In this document: positions 25,247 through 37,780 of the stretch, one piece after another
Layout of the letters: each line of letters starts with the position of its first letter
Numbering within the stretch: the first letter of the stretch is position 1
DNA from: Epiperipatus broadwayi
Lineage: Eukaryota; Onychophora; Udeonychophora; Euonychophora; Peripatidae
Assembly (NCBI GenBank): GCA_028023455.1
Contig: JAQFVV010012498.1
Location: 2,947,001 to 3,011,000 of the forward strand
DNA: 64,000 nt
Direction of reading: 5' to 3'
Made by a program: the position numbers and the translations under genes
Notes under the pieces: model-generated
The model's database searches: none
Told to the model about the DNA's origin: nothing
What the model saw: only the letters and a program-made list of their open reading frames with translations

Positions 25247-27469
25247 GTTCATATAATGTTAACTTTATCCTAATGCCTAGAAAAATATAAAATACTAATT
25301 ATAAAAATTAAAATTTTTATCATAACTTGCTAAGTAAATCTAATCATAACTTCTAAAATACCAATTTTATATTACAAAATATAAAAATATGGGAGAAATC
25401 ACATCACATATAACGTTAATTTCTGTTTTTAAAGAATACTGTATATTCTATGCAGTATCAGAGTATTATTTCCTAATTATTATCTGCAACAATCAAACGA
25501 AGATTCTTTGGGTTTAACTTCTTGTTGAAAAAAATAATATTGGTGCATGATATTTTATAAGTAAGTTTATGCCTTTTCTAATTATTATAATTTTTGTTAA
25601 TGCTGATAAAATGAGCCAATTAAAAAAAAATTGATGCCAAATGCTGCATTTTCAATGATAATTTATGGTAGTCAACCCATGTCTTGTCTAAAAATTTTAC
25701 AACTAACCATTTGAATTTATTACACCCATTATATTATTTCCAATAACTTTTGACCAAAATCTATTACTTGCAACAACATGTTTATTAAAGTCATCAATAA
25801 ATTCTATTATTATGGTATTGCTGTAATAATGTCATCCAACAAAAAAAAATCTTATTATCTTTAAATTTTATGAATCAATGGTTGAACCATAACATTAATA
25901 ATATAAGCAGTAGTACCATAGTGTAATTTTAAAATGCAATTAGCCTTTCATTGATATAAAATGGAATTTCAACAAAAGAAGATATTAAATTAGGCTTTAC
26001 AATACATTCTTTGTTAGCTGAATAACATGTCTTTCTTAAAATAACTTGTATCAATTCATTTATTTTATTAAATTTTTTTGCTTTAGAAGAACAATTTTAC
26101 TGAGATCTGCAATATCAATCTTAAATTTTGACAGTTCCTTAGCCACTAATCTAGTCCTCTGTTCTGTTCTTGAAGAGCTTTTATCAACCAATGGTCTCAC
26201 ATTACACGCATGTATATTTAGAAAAAAAATAGATTTATAATAATTATATTAAATATTGTTACTACCTCCTGCTTCATCACTTTCATATATCTAATATAAT
26301 ATATCAGGCACAACAGCCAAGCAAGACTATGTGACACAGGTTATTTTAAACTATATTATCTAGTCCATTCCACTTTTTTGGCAATCCGCTACCTAAATAT
26401 ACAAATTTTGCCAGAAAAAAATTGTCTCAGAGAAATCCAATTTCAAATTTACTCATTATTGATTGTATTGCCTTGAGAAAAGATAACAACCAAGAATCTG
26501 CCTTATCATTGTTTTCTTAATTATCAAAGATAATTGGTGACAGAAATGTATGTATATAGTTAAACATGTAAGTTTTGTTACATAAACACACAATCCTATT
26601 GACACAATTATTTTAAGATTATGTCCAAGATCATGTGAAGCTCATGATTGCAAAGCCCCATAATAACTGACTGAAGAGAAGAAAAAGAGGGACAAAAAGA
26701 CCATTGGTATCAAAAACAATACCTAATCTTTAATTGACCAACATTCTATTCTACAAGGCAGGATGATTTGCTGATTTATTCTTAATAGTTGGCACTCATA
26801 TTTAAAGGTCATTCCATTATTTGGAATGTGTGGAGTGCATCAATACAAAACCTAATAAAATATCATACTTATTCAGTACAATACATAATCAATAGTAATG
26901 TATTTTAAATGTGCATAGTAGCTGAAATATATTTGCTCAATCAATGGTCATAAGAAAAAATGCTATTTGCTATCATTCTAAATGTAAATTGTATTAAAAT
27001 GGAAATAAATTATTTCATGCATTATATAATTAATAATCAGCTGTATATGATCAAGCAAAGCAATGCTAAATATAAATTAAATATTTTATTTTATTGCTAA
27101 ATTTTTAATAAATATTTATCTCATAATTTGTTTCTATATATACAAGTGAATAATCTAAAAAAAAATAGAAAAAAAATAATGAAATAAAAATTCTGTTTAA
27201 TATAGAATTAAAAATAAACTTTTGTCATATTGAAAAAGCAAAATGCATTAATAATAAATTTTAAAATGTAAATATTATTTAACAAACAATTTCTACTTAA
27301 CTATGTATATATAATAATTTAATTTTTTTTTAGCAATTATGTTATTCCAGAAAAGCTTTATGAAATCTGGTACACTATTAACATTTCTACTTTTCAATAT
27401 TTTCCCATCATTTACTAGTGGTAATTTGAATTAATAGTTCAATATTTTATTTTAGTAATAAAAGCTTTA
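25247..27469. other. AT-rich sequence, nothing recognised
   Basis: I see no supported gene or element. The open stretch at 26046-26240 has no recognisable motif. Confidence 0.6.
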
Positions 27470-27800
27470 TTTAATCCACTGAACATCATATGATCACCAT
27501 TCTTTATGCTTATACAAGTTGTTTACACATAGGTAAAACTCTCTATACAGTAGCACTACTCAGTGGAAGGCAGAGTAATCAGTGAATGCAAGGTTTGTAA
27601 TAAAATCTCTAGCAAGTGCCTACTTAGCCTATAACTCCAAACTAGTATCTAGATTGTACTCTCAGTTCCAAGGATCCTCAATAATAAAAACCACAAGATA
27701 AAAACTAGTTTGGGGCTATTGGATGAGTAGATTAGATAGAAATTTTATGCACACACATTCATTGATTACTCTGGCTTGCATTGTGTTGAGAATTATGCAA
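27470..27800 (+). repeat. Family E repeat, decayed copy
   Basis: It shares with 47815-48070 the blocks CATTCTTTATGCTTA, CTCTCAG, TCCAAGG and CCTCA, and the layout around the ribozyme. The hammerhead position (27677-27714) has CUCA, AUAAUAA where CUGAUGA is expected, AAA for GAA, palindromic ACUAGU, U and UGGG. The catalytic core is therefore lost while the stem I and stem III strands remain. Confidence 0.7.
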
Positions 27801-29775
27801 CTGTGTAAAAGCTTTATTTAATATTAGGAATCAATAAATCATACATGATTTATTAAAGACATAAGTGTTCCAGTAAAAAAAATCCTAAAATATCATATTT
27901 GCACTTTCAATATATCAAAAAATAAAAAAAATAAAATACATAATGAGAACAATTCCTTTTTGTTTTTGGCTAATTATCATAATACTATTAAAAAGTAAAT
28001 TAAAGAATTATTTGTCGATTGAATTTCATTTTTTAAATGAAAAAATAATTATAAAGTCATCATAAAGTTATGAAATTTAAAAAATAAATAAATAGCATTT
28101 ATAATTATTAAAATATCAGAAACTTAAATACTATGATATTTGACTGAGCATAATAATGATAGTTTTTTTTATTAATACTTCAAATTTCTTAATCTGTATT
28201 TTTAAAAGTAAAATATATTTGAAAAATATCTATATATATATATAGATATGAATATATATTTTTAAGAAATATTATACAAATATTTTCTAAAAGCAACCAA
28301 AGAGGAGTTTATAAGTTTGTTTATATGTCCAAGATCAAAAAATCTATGATCAGCAACCTTCTAGGCTTTTGTGAGCTTATTTGTAGTTTTAATTTTCTTT
28401 AAAGTAATAAATCAATATTTAGTTTATTTGTAATTTTTTACCATTAAATGAATATAAAATCAGCAAAATAGCACTAAAAATAGACACAAGTTAATGGTTT
28501 AAAATTGAAATTATTACTAGCATTATGACATTACTTCATGATGCATTGATCTAGGAATCATTGAGGTAAAATTCCAGCAATTATCTATAAATTACATTTC
28601 TTGATCTCATTTTTATTTACTTGTTATTTAATTTATGTAAAATAAATAAAGTCATGGATTGCTCATTTTAAAAAAAATAACAGTTACACTAAAATGTTTA
28701 AAGATTCACTAGTTTATATAAATAGAAAAGTAAAATAAAAAAAACATTGATAACGTAACTTAATATATATCAAAGATCAATTTTAACGTGTACATTGACT
28801 TAACTTCTTTTTTACAGTTTGATTTTTACTTAATAACTATTAGGTTTATTCTTTATAGAATTCAAAGTAGAAATTGGGAATTGAAAAAATAAGTTTCTTT
28901 ATAAAATCATTACCTCAACAAAAATGTTTTCATCATACATTATATTTGTATACAGATTAATAATTTTGTATTAGTAATACACTTAATAAAATGTTTATTA
29001 TCTTTTTAATATATAATTTAAGCTATATATTTTTAAATAAGATTTTTAACATTTTTTTATACATTGATTTTAAAAAATAAATTATTTTTTTACTATAAAA
29101 AATAATCACAATTGCCTATTTCTTATATAGAGGTTTTTGATTTATAAGGTACTTTGAAAAAACCAAATGAGACTACTGTCTGGTGTAAACTTGTACTAAA
29201 TTCAATCCACAATTATTTTCCAGAAAAATTGTAATGATATTCCTCAGATGCTGCTGCTACCTCAATGTTATGTTTTAATATATTATTAAAAAAAGTCAAA
29301 ATTAGTTTCTAAATAGTAAATTAATCTCAGTGCTTTTCATACATCTTATTATTAGTTAGATTGCATTCTTTTCACATTAATGCCACAATCTTTTTATCTG
29401 AATAAAATAATGATTGTCAATTATTTTCTACTTCATTATATTAGTTTATATACTTATATAAGTATCATAACCATTATTATCATAAAAAAGGAATCTTTCC
29501 AAATATTAATTCTAATAGTCTCAGTTTTATTCTATGCTTTTTAAATTACTGATTTGTTTTAATTCCAATTCAAGCACATATTAATCTTTTTTTTAAAAAA
29601 AGTTACTAATATTAAAATTATGAATTAGTTTTTGATTTACTCTAATATTTATGGAGCCATGTGGAACAATCTATCATTTCATAAAAAGTTGTAAACATAG
29701 ATTAATTCTATAACATGTTCATTTATCGATTCTTTTATAATTTTTTCTAAAAAATTATGATTTACATGAATAAAT
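27801..29775. other. AT-rich sequence, nothing recognised
   Basis: No coding, RNA or element signal that I can support. A small TA palindrome lies at about 28230-28250. Confidence 0.6.
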
Positions 29776-30274
29776 TTATATACAAGTATATTGTCTATAC
29801 TGAATTTAATTTAATTAGAAGGGACTTAAACTCAGATTTTTAATGATAGATATAGCTGAGGAGTGGGAAGGTGGGTAGAATTAAAACCTGCTTATTATTT
29901 TCTTGAAAGTCTGAGTTCATATCTCTTCTGATTGTAATAAGTTTTGTATAGACAATATACTTGTATTTAAATATTACATATTCAGCTTATATTCTGCCTA
30001 TCCCTTTTCTCTGTATTTAAATGGACATATTAAAGTCCTATACATGAAGGATCAGATTGACTTGAAGTCAAGATGGATATGACAATAAGACATCAATAAG
30101 AGCTTTGAGAATTCCATCATCAGATATTCAATGATATGAATGGCTGGGGAGTTTGAGTGGAGAGGATTGAAGCTTGTCTATTAAAGTTTGAAGATATTCT
30201 ATCTTAATATAAACTGAGTACTGATTATATATATATATGTGTGTGTGGGGGGGGGAGGGAGATGATGATCTGGA

Positions 30275-30316
30275 CCAACTGATGAGTGCTAGTTCAGCAT
30301 GAAATACCTATATTGG
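30275..30316 (+). ncRNA. Hammerhead ribozyme C1
   Basis: CCAA (30275-30278), CUGAUGA (30279-30285), stem II GUGCU/AGCAU with loop AGUUC (30286-30300), GAA (30301-30303), stem III AUA/UAU around CC (30304-30311), A17 (30312), UUGG (30313-30316) closing stem I with CCAA. Every core position is present. The cleavage triplet ends in A, which hammerheads tolerate. Confidence 0.85.
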
Positions 30317-30329
30317 AGAATTTTTTTTT

Positions 30330-30412
30330 CACATGCATGTGTTCATGTGTATTGGTTGTGTAAGATGAAGTAGATAGCTGTATAAATCTTGAAAGTCTGA
30401 GTTCAAACCTCT
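30330..30412 (+). ncRNA. tRNA-like segment of family C, copy C1
   Basis: The B-box-like GAGTTCAAACC (30399-30409) is the degraded form of GAGTTCGAATCC seen in copy C6 (59701-59712). The A-box region in this copy is weak. The best-preserved version of the module is in C6. Confidence 0.45.
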
Positions 30413-30450
30413 TCTAATGAATCAAATTTTTATATATATACATACTATTA

Positions 30451-31005
30451 AAATATTTATTGCTATGTTTTCTCTATTGTATGCGTGTGTATATGATTTA
30501 TTTATTTATGTTTTTAAAAATGCTTTTATATTATAGTGTAAAAATATAACTTTTATATAATTTTTTCGTTATACAAACATAATTTATATTGTTTATATAA
30601 TGCAATAGTAATTATAGTTATATTTTTAAATGCCAGTATTGCAATTATTTTCTGTAATATGCAATCCTTTTGATTTGTTTATTTGTGTTTTAACTAATAT
30701 AACAATACAATTTATTTTAAAAATTAAAAAGAAGTACAAATTAAACGTTTTAATAAAATAGCAATTTTCTAATATGATAATTCTTATAAATAAGACAATG
30801 ATATCAAATATAAAATATTCAAGAGTTTGCTGCTGAAAACTTTTTTATCCTTTAAAAAGTTTAGAAATCATTCGTCCGAATTTTGCTTTTAATGTAAATG
30901 AATGTTCTAATATATTTTAGTTTTTTTCGCTATAAAAATAAAAAAAATAAATAAAAACAAATAAAATATGACGATCTTAATTGATAAAAAAATGTAATAT
31001 GTCAA
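30451..31005. other. AT-rich sequence, nothing recognised
   Basis: No supported feature. Confidence 0.6.
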
Positions 31006-31085
31006 GCGTCGGTGGTCGAGAGGTCAGCATCGCTGCCTTACAAGCAGTTGTCACGGGTTAGCAGGTTCGCTTCCCGGCCGATGCT
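31006..31085 (+). tRNA. tRNA-like sequence, anticodon loop reads TAC (Val-like), likely pseudogene or SINE head
   Basis: A perfect 7-bp acceptor stem forms between GCGTCGG (31006-31012) and CCGATGC (31078-31084), with one G-T pair. The A-box TGGTCGAGAGG fits the consensus. An anticodon stem GCTGC/GCAGT encloses the loop CTTACAA, which gives TAC. The T arm is poor: GGTTCGCTTCC lacks the invariant A of the B-box and its stem mispairs, and the variable region is long. Outside the acceptor, TGTCA and TGACA (30999-31003 and 31087-31091) pair further and lengthen the stem. The sequence is strikingly GC-rich against its surroundings. It is better read as a tRNA-like relic than as a certain gene. Confidence 0.5.
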
Positions 31086-31091
31086 ATGACA

Positions 31092-32924
31092 CATGGAAAA
31101 AAAGTCTAATATAAATATTTTTTCCTCTTTATTTTATTAACGAATTATTTTTCTGATGGTGATCTAAATTTAATACGCTAGAATAAGTTATTTTAAGGGA
31201 AGGTATGGCAAATTAATTATTGATAAACTATTATTATTTAATTCTTCTATTGCCTAGTTACACCATTGTGATACTTAGCGTACGTAAATAAACGGAAGAA
31301 CATTTTGATATAGAAAAGAGTTATGCTTTAAATATAAAAATTTTATATATATATATGAATAGACTTAATTAGCAGTGTTAAATCTATCTAAACATTTTTA
31401 GTGCCTGTATGAGTAAATGAACACAGAATTCATAATTAAAATGGCAATAACCCAGTAAACTTTTAAAAATAAATTAAATGCTAACTAATACATTTTTGTA
31501 ACATTATATAACATTGGACTTTAAAATTTTTCATCTTACCTCATTCAAATAATTTCTTCTGTAGACATAAACAATAATGAAAATATTGTGTGTAGTGCAA
31601 CCAATCAAAGTAATTTATTTGTGGGTGAAAAAAGTAAACTGAAATACATAAAGAAACCTATATACTAAAGTCTAGATAATTTTTTTATTATAATTGATTT
31701 ATAATATTATCACAGCATGGAATAAATATTATAACTTTAACTAATGTATGTAGGAGAATAGTCAGATAAAAACTAACTAATCGATAGCAATAATATTTAA
31801 CATTACTTGCCATATTAGTTAATTATCACACTTTTATTTACAGAGCTAAATAAATAAATTCTTTATAAATTTATATCTAAATTTTGATTAATTTATTTTT
31901 ATGTCATATCTCTTGGAAACTTGATTTGGGTAATGATATGTGGTTGAAACCTGCTGTTCTAAACTAATAAGTACGTCAATTATTTATGTTTTAAAATTAT
32001 TTTTAAATTAGTAATTTAAAATAAAAAGTTTTATTGAAAGTTTTTAAAAAATTGCAATATTTATGAAATCTCATTTCGTGTCGCCAGTCAGTGACTTCAT
32101 ACGCACACATACACGCACAAGCATCATTATGTTTTTTTTAAAGAAAATTTTTCCAGTTCAAAAGCCCAAACATTTAAGACCATTCCACTCTAAGAAATGC
32201 TTTCAGTTATTGGCTTTAGTAATAAAAAAATGTATATTTTAGAAAAAAAAAAACTTCTGCAAATTAATTATTTAACTTAAAAGGTTTTACAAAATATTTT
32301 CTAAACTTTATTTAATACAAAATGTACATTAAATAATATTTTACTTTTATAATAGAGAAAAGATAAAGCTCTTATAGTTTCTAACAACAAAACAATCTGT
32401 TTATATTATTATTTTTCCCCCCAATACTATATAAAGTATTACATGCAAATAAACAAAAGCAATAAAAACAATTTTGTTATTTTAAATCTCATTTTGACAT
32501 AAATATTAAATTTTGCATTTTTCTTAAGAAAAGAAATGATTGCAATCAGATTTTTCTGGCATATAATAACATAGCTTTATATTTTAGTTATTAAAAATGA
32601 ATATATATATATAATTATCATTAGTGTGCTTATAAAATTTCTGAAAAGAGATTGATTTAATATATAGACTGTGTTTCATTATAATGTTACTAAAGGAACA
32701 TTTTATATAAAAACAGGCAATGCTTATGATTGGAACTGTACTGAACTATAACATGCAACAAGAATTATTTCATCATGATATCAAGAAGGAAAAGTAAATA
32801 GATAGGAAACAAGGATTAGTAATCTATATTTTAATTTCTTTTGTTCTGATATTTTTATTATTTTAAATTGATTGTTCTCATGTATTTGCCAATGCAGACA
32901 AACAGCTTCATAGTATCGGACTGA
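31092..32924. other. AT-rich sequence, nothing recognised
   Basis: No supported feature. Confidence 0.6.
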
Positions 32925-33080
32925 ATATATATAATACATATTTTGCGGGTTCATCCGTGTTAAAAAAAATTTAATATTAATATTCCGATATTTCTACTTG
33001 GTCACACAAGTCATCCACTGGGTGATGAACCCGCAAAATATGTATTTTATATATACAACCCATGAAAATCTTCGTTTCAA
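32925..33080. repeat. Palindromic terminal fragment of a PLE-B-type element
   Basis: 32931-33020 matches the 3' region of PLE-B at 51855-51950 (shared ATATTTTGCGGGT, TATTCCGA and CAAGTCATCCACTGGGTG). From 33023 the terminal part runs inverted (GATGAACCCGCAAAATATGT, then the reverse of the TTGAAACCAAAATTTTCACG end). The minus strand has GGAUGACUUG ... CAAGUA-GAA-AUAU-C, a hammerhead-like order whose CUGA part is altered. Confidence 0.75.
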
Positions 33081-35920
33081 TATATATATATTAAATTTGA
33101 AAAATGTAGAGGAAGTTCAAATTATTGATTAAATTGGTAACAACTGAAATTTTTTAGGCATTTATTTCAATAGTCATTAAAAAAGTTTATATATTACAAT
33201 GCAAAGCAATTGGCAATTTTATTTAATTTGATAGGTATTTTCTTTGAATTTTTGAGTGATTGTAGTACCATAATTTATATACATATATATATAAAGAGAA
33301 TGTAACTCAAATAAAATGTAATCACAAAAACAAAAATGTTTACAAGTATTTTAGAAGAGAAAATACTTAATTGTTTATATAATTAAAGTAAATCAATGTG
33401 TGATAAAATCCATAACCCAAACTAAACGTGTAAAACTTAAATATTTATTTAAGCTTATCTTTATTATAAAATCTTTCATGAACTATTGTTTGACACACAC
33501 ATATTATAATAATACAAAAAAAAAAAGATCATATTTAGACACAAATAATAAAATCACAAAAACGTAAAGGAAGGAAATAATAAATAAAATTTTATTAATA
33601 TTAATCCACCACATAGATATAAATTGTAACACACGACGACGACGTAAATAATCAAGTCCTGCTTGACATCAAACTCACTACTTTAAAAGAGTGGTTGGTA
33701 GTATATATATACAAACGACGTAGTATATATATATATACAAACGACCTTTTAAAAGATCAGATCAAAAACTCTTTTTGATTGATTAACACATACATTTTGT
33801 AAGCAGTGATCAAACTGGACATTTAAATATAAAGGTCTGCAGCCATAAAAGTAAAATCTTAAATTAGAAGATTTCATCAAAGACGGATAATAGTTAAAAT
33901 AGAAGCGGACTTATTTAAATTTAGCAAACCAGAAAATTTAAATTAGAAGCTCCAGAAATAGTTCTATAATTATTTGATACTTCAAGAACCATTTTCATTC
34001 CCTAGCCAGAGAGTTATATCAACTCTAACTCAATGTTTTAAAAAGTCCAAACCTATCTATTCAACAAAGTCAAGGATTCTGATTAACTACTTAGACAAAT
34101 ACATATATAACTATGTACTGTTAAGTATAAAGTTACCTCATTGGAAGAGATTCATAATCCATGGAGCTGTAACTGCCAAAATGAATTTAACTAAAACAGC
34201 ATATATCTGTTCATGCTGAAGGCATTACCAACTTTACTACTTGGATCTAAAAATATGAACGTAAAAATTCAAAGCACACTATAAGAAAAGGGAAATTCAG
34301 ATCACCATTATGCATGTTCCAAAATATTCGAACCCAACTAATTGGATCACAAACTATAGAAATAAAGACACCACATTATCCTTTTAGGACATTTTTTAAT
34401 GGACCCTTGATTTCTCTTAGGTTGACATCATGTGATTAATTTTGTTTCTATTTATTTATTTTTCTTTCCATTACAATAGGTCAAAAGGAAGGTATGTATA
34501 TTATTGACATAGCAGAAAAAGGGAAATATTGTTAACTTAATATTAAATTAAATAAAATATAGGGTCAGTCATGAATTTGCTTGTGATGAGTTTTATCAGT
34601 AAGACTTTATATTTTCCCATATTTAATATCAACGCTTAAAAATTTACACTGGTATTTGTTATTCATTTGCTGATATTAATCATTTTGTCATTTATTTGTT
34701 TTTTCAGTATATATTATTAAAAACCTCTAGCGTGAATGTTCTTTTCTATCATTATAGAAATAAATCATAATAAAAAGGGAGGGGATCCCAAATCATTACC
34801 ATGTTATTTAACAGGAATCAATCTAAAAATATGTTGGAAACAAGGAAATATATACTAAATTCTAAATTAGCAAGCAAGTGTATATATAAATAATAACAAG
34901 TTTTAAAATCTTCTTTTGCATTGATATTGAATGATTACTCTTTGAGGGGAAAAGAGTGACTGGATTGATAAATATCAACTGTTCTGATAGAGATATCTAA
35001 ATGAATCAGTTACTATTGTTATACTCTCTCATTAAAAAAATGTAATAAATGTGAATAAATCTGTCAAACATATGATTAATAATTAAATATGGTCCTTTTT
35101 GTTTTTCTTTATTCATTTATCAATTTATCACATGCTCAATGCAATAAAAATAGTAATATGAATATTCTATGAAATAGAATATTGTGTGCATTATCCCTAA
35201 GTGTAAATTCTGGAAGAAATAGAATTTAGGGATGCAGGAAGAGCATGAATATATATGGAAGTATGCTCCATAGTTAAAACAATTGTCAATAATAATAAAA
35301 AAATACAAGCACAATCTTTTCGTCCTTTATTGTGTCATTAATCACCATGGCATTCTTGCTTACACTTTCACAGTCAATAAAAGTCTAAAACTTATTGTTA
35401 ATATAATTCAATTTTTATAAAACTTTCTCTTTTTAATATTTTACAATTGTTTCAAAATAAATTTAAAAAAAAAGAATAAATCTCATATGTATCTAAAATA
35501 TTTCTTAACAATCCAGGATATCTACAATAAATAAACACATATTAAATCTTTATTCTTTTTAACAAACAAATTATATTTTTATTCATTTTATATATTATAA
35601 TCATTAGCATTTCCAAAGTTATCTTTATATAGTATGCTTATTTACTCTGCATATATCACTATCATTGATAAATCTACAATCATAAATAAAATATATACCA
35701 CAAAAATGGGAAAAAACAAGAGAATAATAACAATATATATATATACAAGAAAATTGAAAAGACATAATAATTGAAAAAAAAATGCAAAATTTTCTACAAT
35801 AATATATATATATATTTATTGAGTATTTTCCAGCTACAGACATTAAATACTCAATTTTATGCCGTTTTTAGATTTTCTTAGGTCGTGGTTTTTAAATCGA
35901 AGCCCGAGTTGGGTCGCCAT
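33081..35920. other. Mostly AT-rich sequence, nothing recognised
   Basis: A short direct repeat GTATATATATACAAACGAC occurs twice near 33698-33745. Open stretches at 33974-34219, 35120-35314 and 35625-35843 show no motif. 35902-35919 is the primer-binding-like site listed separately. Confidence 0.5.
35902..35919 (-). other. Possible primer-binding site of an LTR element
   Basis: On the minus strand the left arm ends ...CTACA, then one base, then TGGCGACCCAACTCGGGC. A tract starting TGG directly after a terminal CA is where an LTR element pairs with the CCA end of its tRNA primer. TGGCGACC is a start used by several Ty3/gypsy elements. I have not identified the tRNA. Confidence 0.5.
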
Positions 35921-36539
35921 TGTAGCGTTTACCGTTTTACTAGACCACTATACGCCCCAAATGTATATTTGAGCGTGAGTTGATCAAGCTGTATCAAGAA
36001 AAAAAAAAGAAAGTTGTATTTCTATTCTTAACACAGCTATTTTTCCTGATCAACTCCAGCCTATTAATTGTTACGAATTTGTGCTATTGACAAAAATCAA
36101 CTTTTAATTTTATTTACTATGGGCGCCAGGACTCCTAAGAATCCGCTGAAATATGTCGCCAGCACCTCTCGCAAGTTGTAAGACAAAGAAAAATAAAAAG
36201 ATTCTTTTATAATATTTTTTTTTTAAGGGACGGTAATTCTACCGTAATGAGAATTAATGATTTTTTTACGATTATTAGCCCTGGCGTATTGAAGCATATT
36301 GGCAAAGGTAACTTACGTTTAAATCTTATTTCACTAAAAACAAATTTAATAATAAAAAATAATAACTACTATTAACAACGCACAATAAAAGAAAAGGTTG
36401 ATAAAAGTATAATCTCTTTTATTCTAACCAACTAAAATATTTATCAGTTAAATAGCTATTTAATACTTTGGAGAGAACACATTTAATTCAGGTGGGAAAT
36501 ACCCGGATATATAAATATCGGTTAAAATAAACAAAAAAA
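35921..36539 (-). repeat. LTR-like arm, left (inverted pair)
   Basis: This about 619-bp sequence is an inverted near-copy of 36622-37239. On the minus strand it ends in CA next to the primer-site-like sequence, as the 3' boundary of a 5' LTR would. There are no gag or pol traces nearby. Confidence 0.7.
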
Positions 36540-36621
36540 CTACTCGTAAAAATATACGTATAAAGAATCCTGATAGTGACTTTAATTTTTCTATATGAGA
36601 GACTCTTATTTAACCTAGAAC

Positions 36622-37239
36622 TTTTTTGTTTATTTTAACCGATATTTATATTTCCGGGTATTTCCCACCTGAATTAAATGTGTTCTCTCCAAAGTATTAA
36701 ATAGCTATTTAACTGATAAATATTTTAGTTGGTTAGAATAAAAGAGATTATACTTTTATCAACCTTTTCTTTTATTGTGCGTTGTTAATAGTAGTTATTA
36801 TTTTTTATTATTAAATTTGTTTTTAGTGAAATAAGATTTAAACGTAAGTTACCTTTGCCAATATGCTTCAATACGCCAGGGCTAATAATCGTAAAAAAAT
36901 CATTAATTCTCATTACGGTAGAATTACCGTCCCTTAAAAAAAATATATTATAAAAGAATCTTTTTATTTTTCTTTGTCTTACAACTTGCGAGAGGTGCTG
37001 GCGACATATTTCAGCGGATTCTTAGGAGTCCTGGCGCCCATAGTAAATAAAATTAAAAGTTGATTTTTGTCAATAGCACAAATTCGTAACAATTAATAGG
37101 CTGGAGTTGATCAGGAAAAATAGCTGTGTTAAGAATAGAAATACAACTTTCTTTTTTTTTCCTTGATACAGCTTGATCAACTCACGCTCAAATATACATT
37201 TGGGGCGTATAGTGGTCTAGTAAAATGGTAAACGCTACA
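36622..37239 (+). repeat. LTR-like arm, right (inverted pair)
   Basis: Near-identical inverted copy of the left arm; the few differences include an ACGG to ATGG change near 37226 and a T6 versus T7 run at the inner end. Its outer end ...CTACA runs straight into (TA)n and not into a primer site. The 82-bp spacer 36540-36621 is unique. Inverted LTRs are a known product of autointegration; a foldback transposon is the alternative. Confidence 0.7.
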
Positions 37240-37367
37240 ATATATATATATATTGAAAGACAGACAGATGCCTGAAAATTTCAGATTTTCTACTTAATAG
37301 TTATCCATTAGATAAAGTGCTGGTCTTGTCCTGGTATATTCAATTTAACACTTGAATATGCTAGCAT

Positions 37368-37403
37368 CTCACTGAGGAAGCTAGTAGCAGAAACAAGTCT
37401 GGG
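37368..37403 (+). ncRNA. Hammerhead ribozyme B1
   Basis: CUCA (37368-37371), CUGAGGA (37372-37378, fits CUGANGA), short stem II AGC-UAGUA-GCA, GAA (37390-37392), minimal stem III ACAAGU, C17 (37399), UGGG (37400-37403) pairing with CUCA through one G-U. The core is intact. Stem II has only two G-C pairs. Confidence 0.7.
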
Positions 37404-37744
37404 GTTAGGGATATTCTGCAAAGCTTGTTAAGAGCTTATTTAGCTTTTTATGTAACATTTGTAATACAAGCTTGTTTAAATTAGGTCAAGTGACATCTGA
37501 CTTGATTTTTTTTGTAATTTTATTTTTTGTTATTAAGGCTTTGGGAATTTTGTATTGCTAAAGCTATTAATATATAGTGTATCTGAACTTAGCTCAGACC
37601 CATGTGGCTATTTCAGTTATATAGCTGGATTGGAAGACATATGGATGTCTGAAAATTTCAGATTTTCTACTTAATAGTTGTCCATTTGATAAAGTGCTGG
37701 GCTTGTCCTGGTATTTTTAATCTAATTCATGGATATTTTAGCAC

Positions 37745-37780
37745 CTCATTGAGGAAGCCAGTAGGAGAAATCAGTCTGGG
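37745..37780 (+). ncRNA. Hammerhead ribozyme B2, core-mutated
   Basis: Same frame as B1: CUCA, UUGAGGA (C3 changed to U), AGCC-AGUA-GGA, GAA, AUCAGU, C17 at 37776, UGGG. C3 forms a tertiary pair in the hammerhead core, so this copy is expected to be inactive or weak. Confidence 0.65.

Larger units (their letters stand above)
29776..30450 (+). mobile_element. Family C retrozyme/SINE-like repeat, copy C1 with intact hammerhead
   Basis: A full unit on the plus strand runs from about 30035 (AAAGTCCTATACATGAAGG) through the HHR at 30275-30316 to the tRNA-like segment ending near GAGTTCAAACC (30399-30409) and TA-rich sequence. In front of it, 29783-29799 and 29950-29966 are inverted copies of a segment containing AGTATATTGTCTATAC, and 29815-29850 looks like the unit's end on the minus strand. 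This copy also therefore began as an inverted pair. Other copies lie at 50.8, 51.2, 51.6, 55.4 and 59.5 kb. Confidence 0.75.

Noticed and set aside
30111-30140. Possible minus-strand hammerhead CUGAUGAUGGAA in family C
   Set aside because: Only two bases separate CUGAUGA from GAA, so no stem II can form; the family already has a good plus-strand ribozyme.
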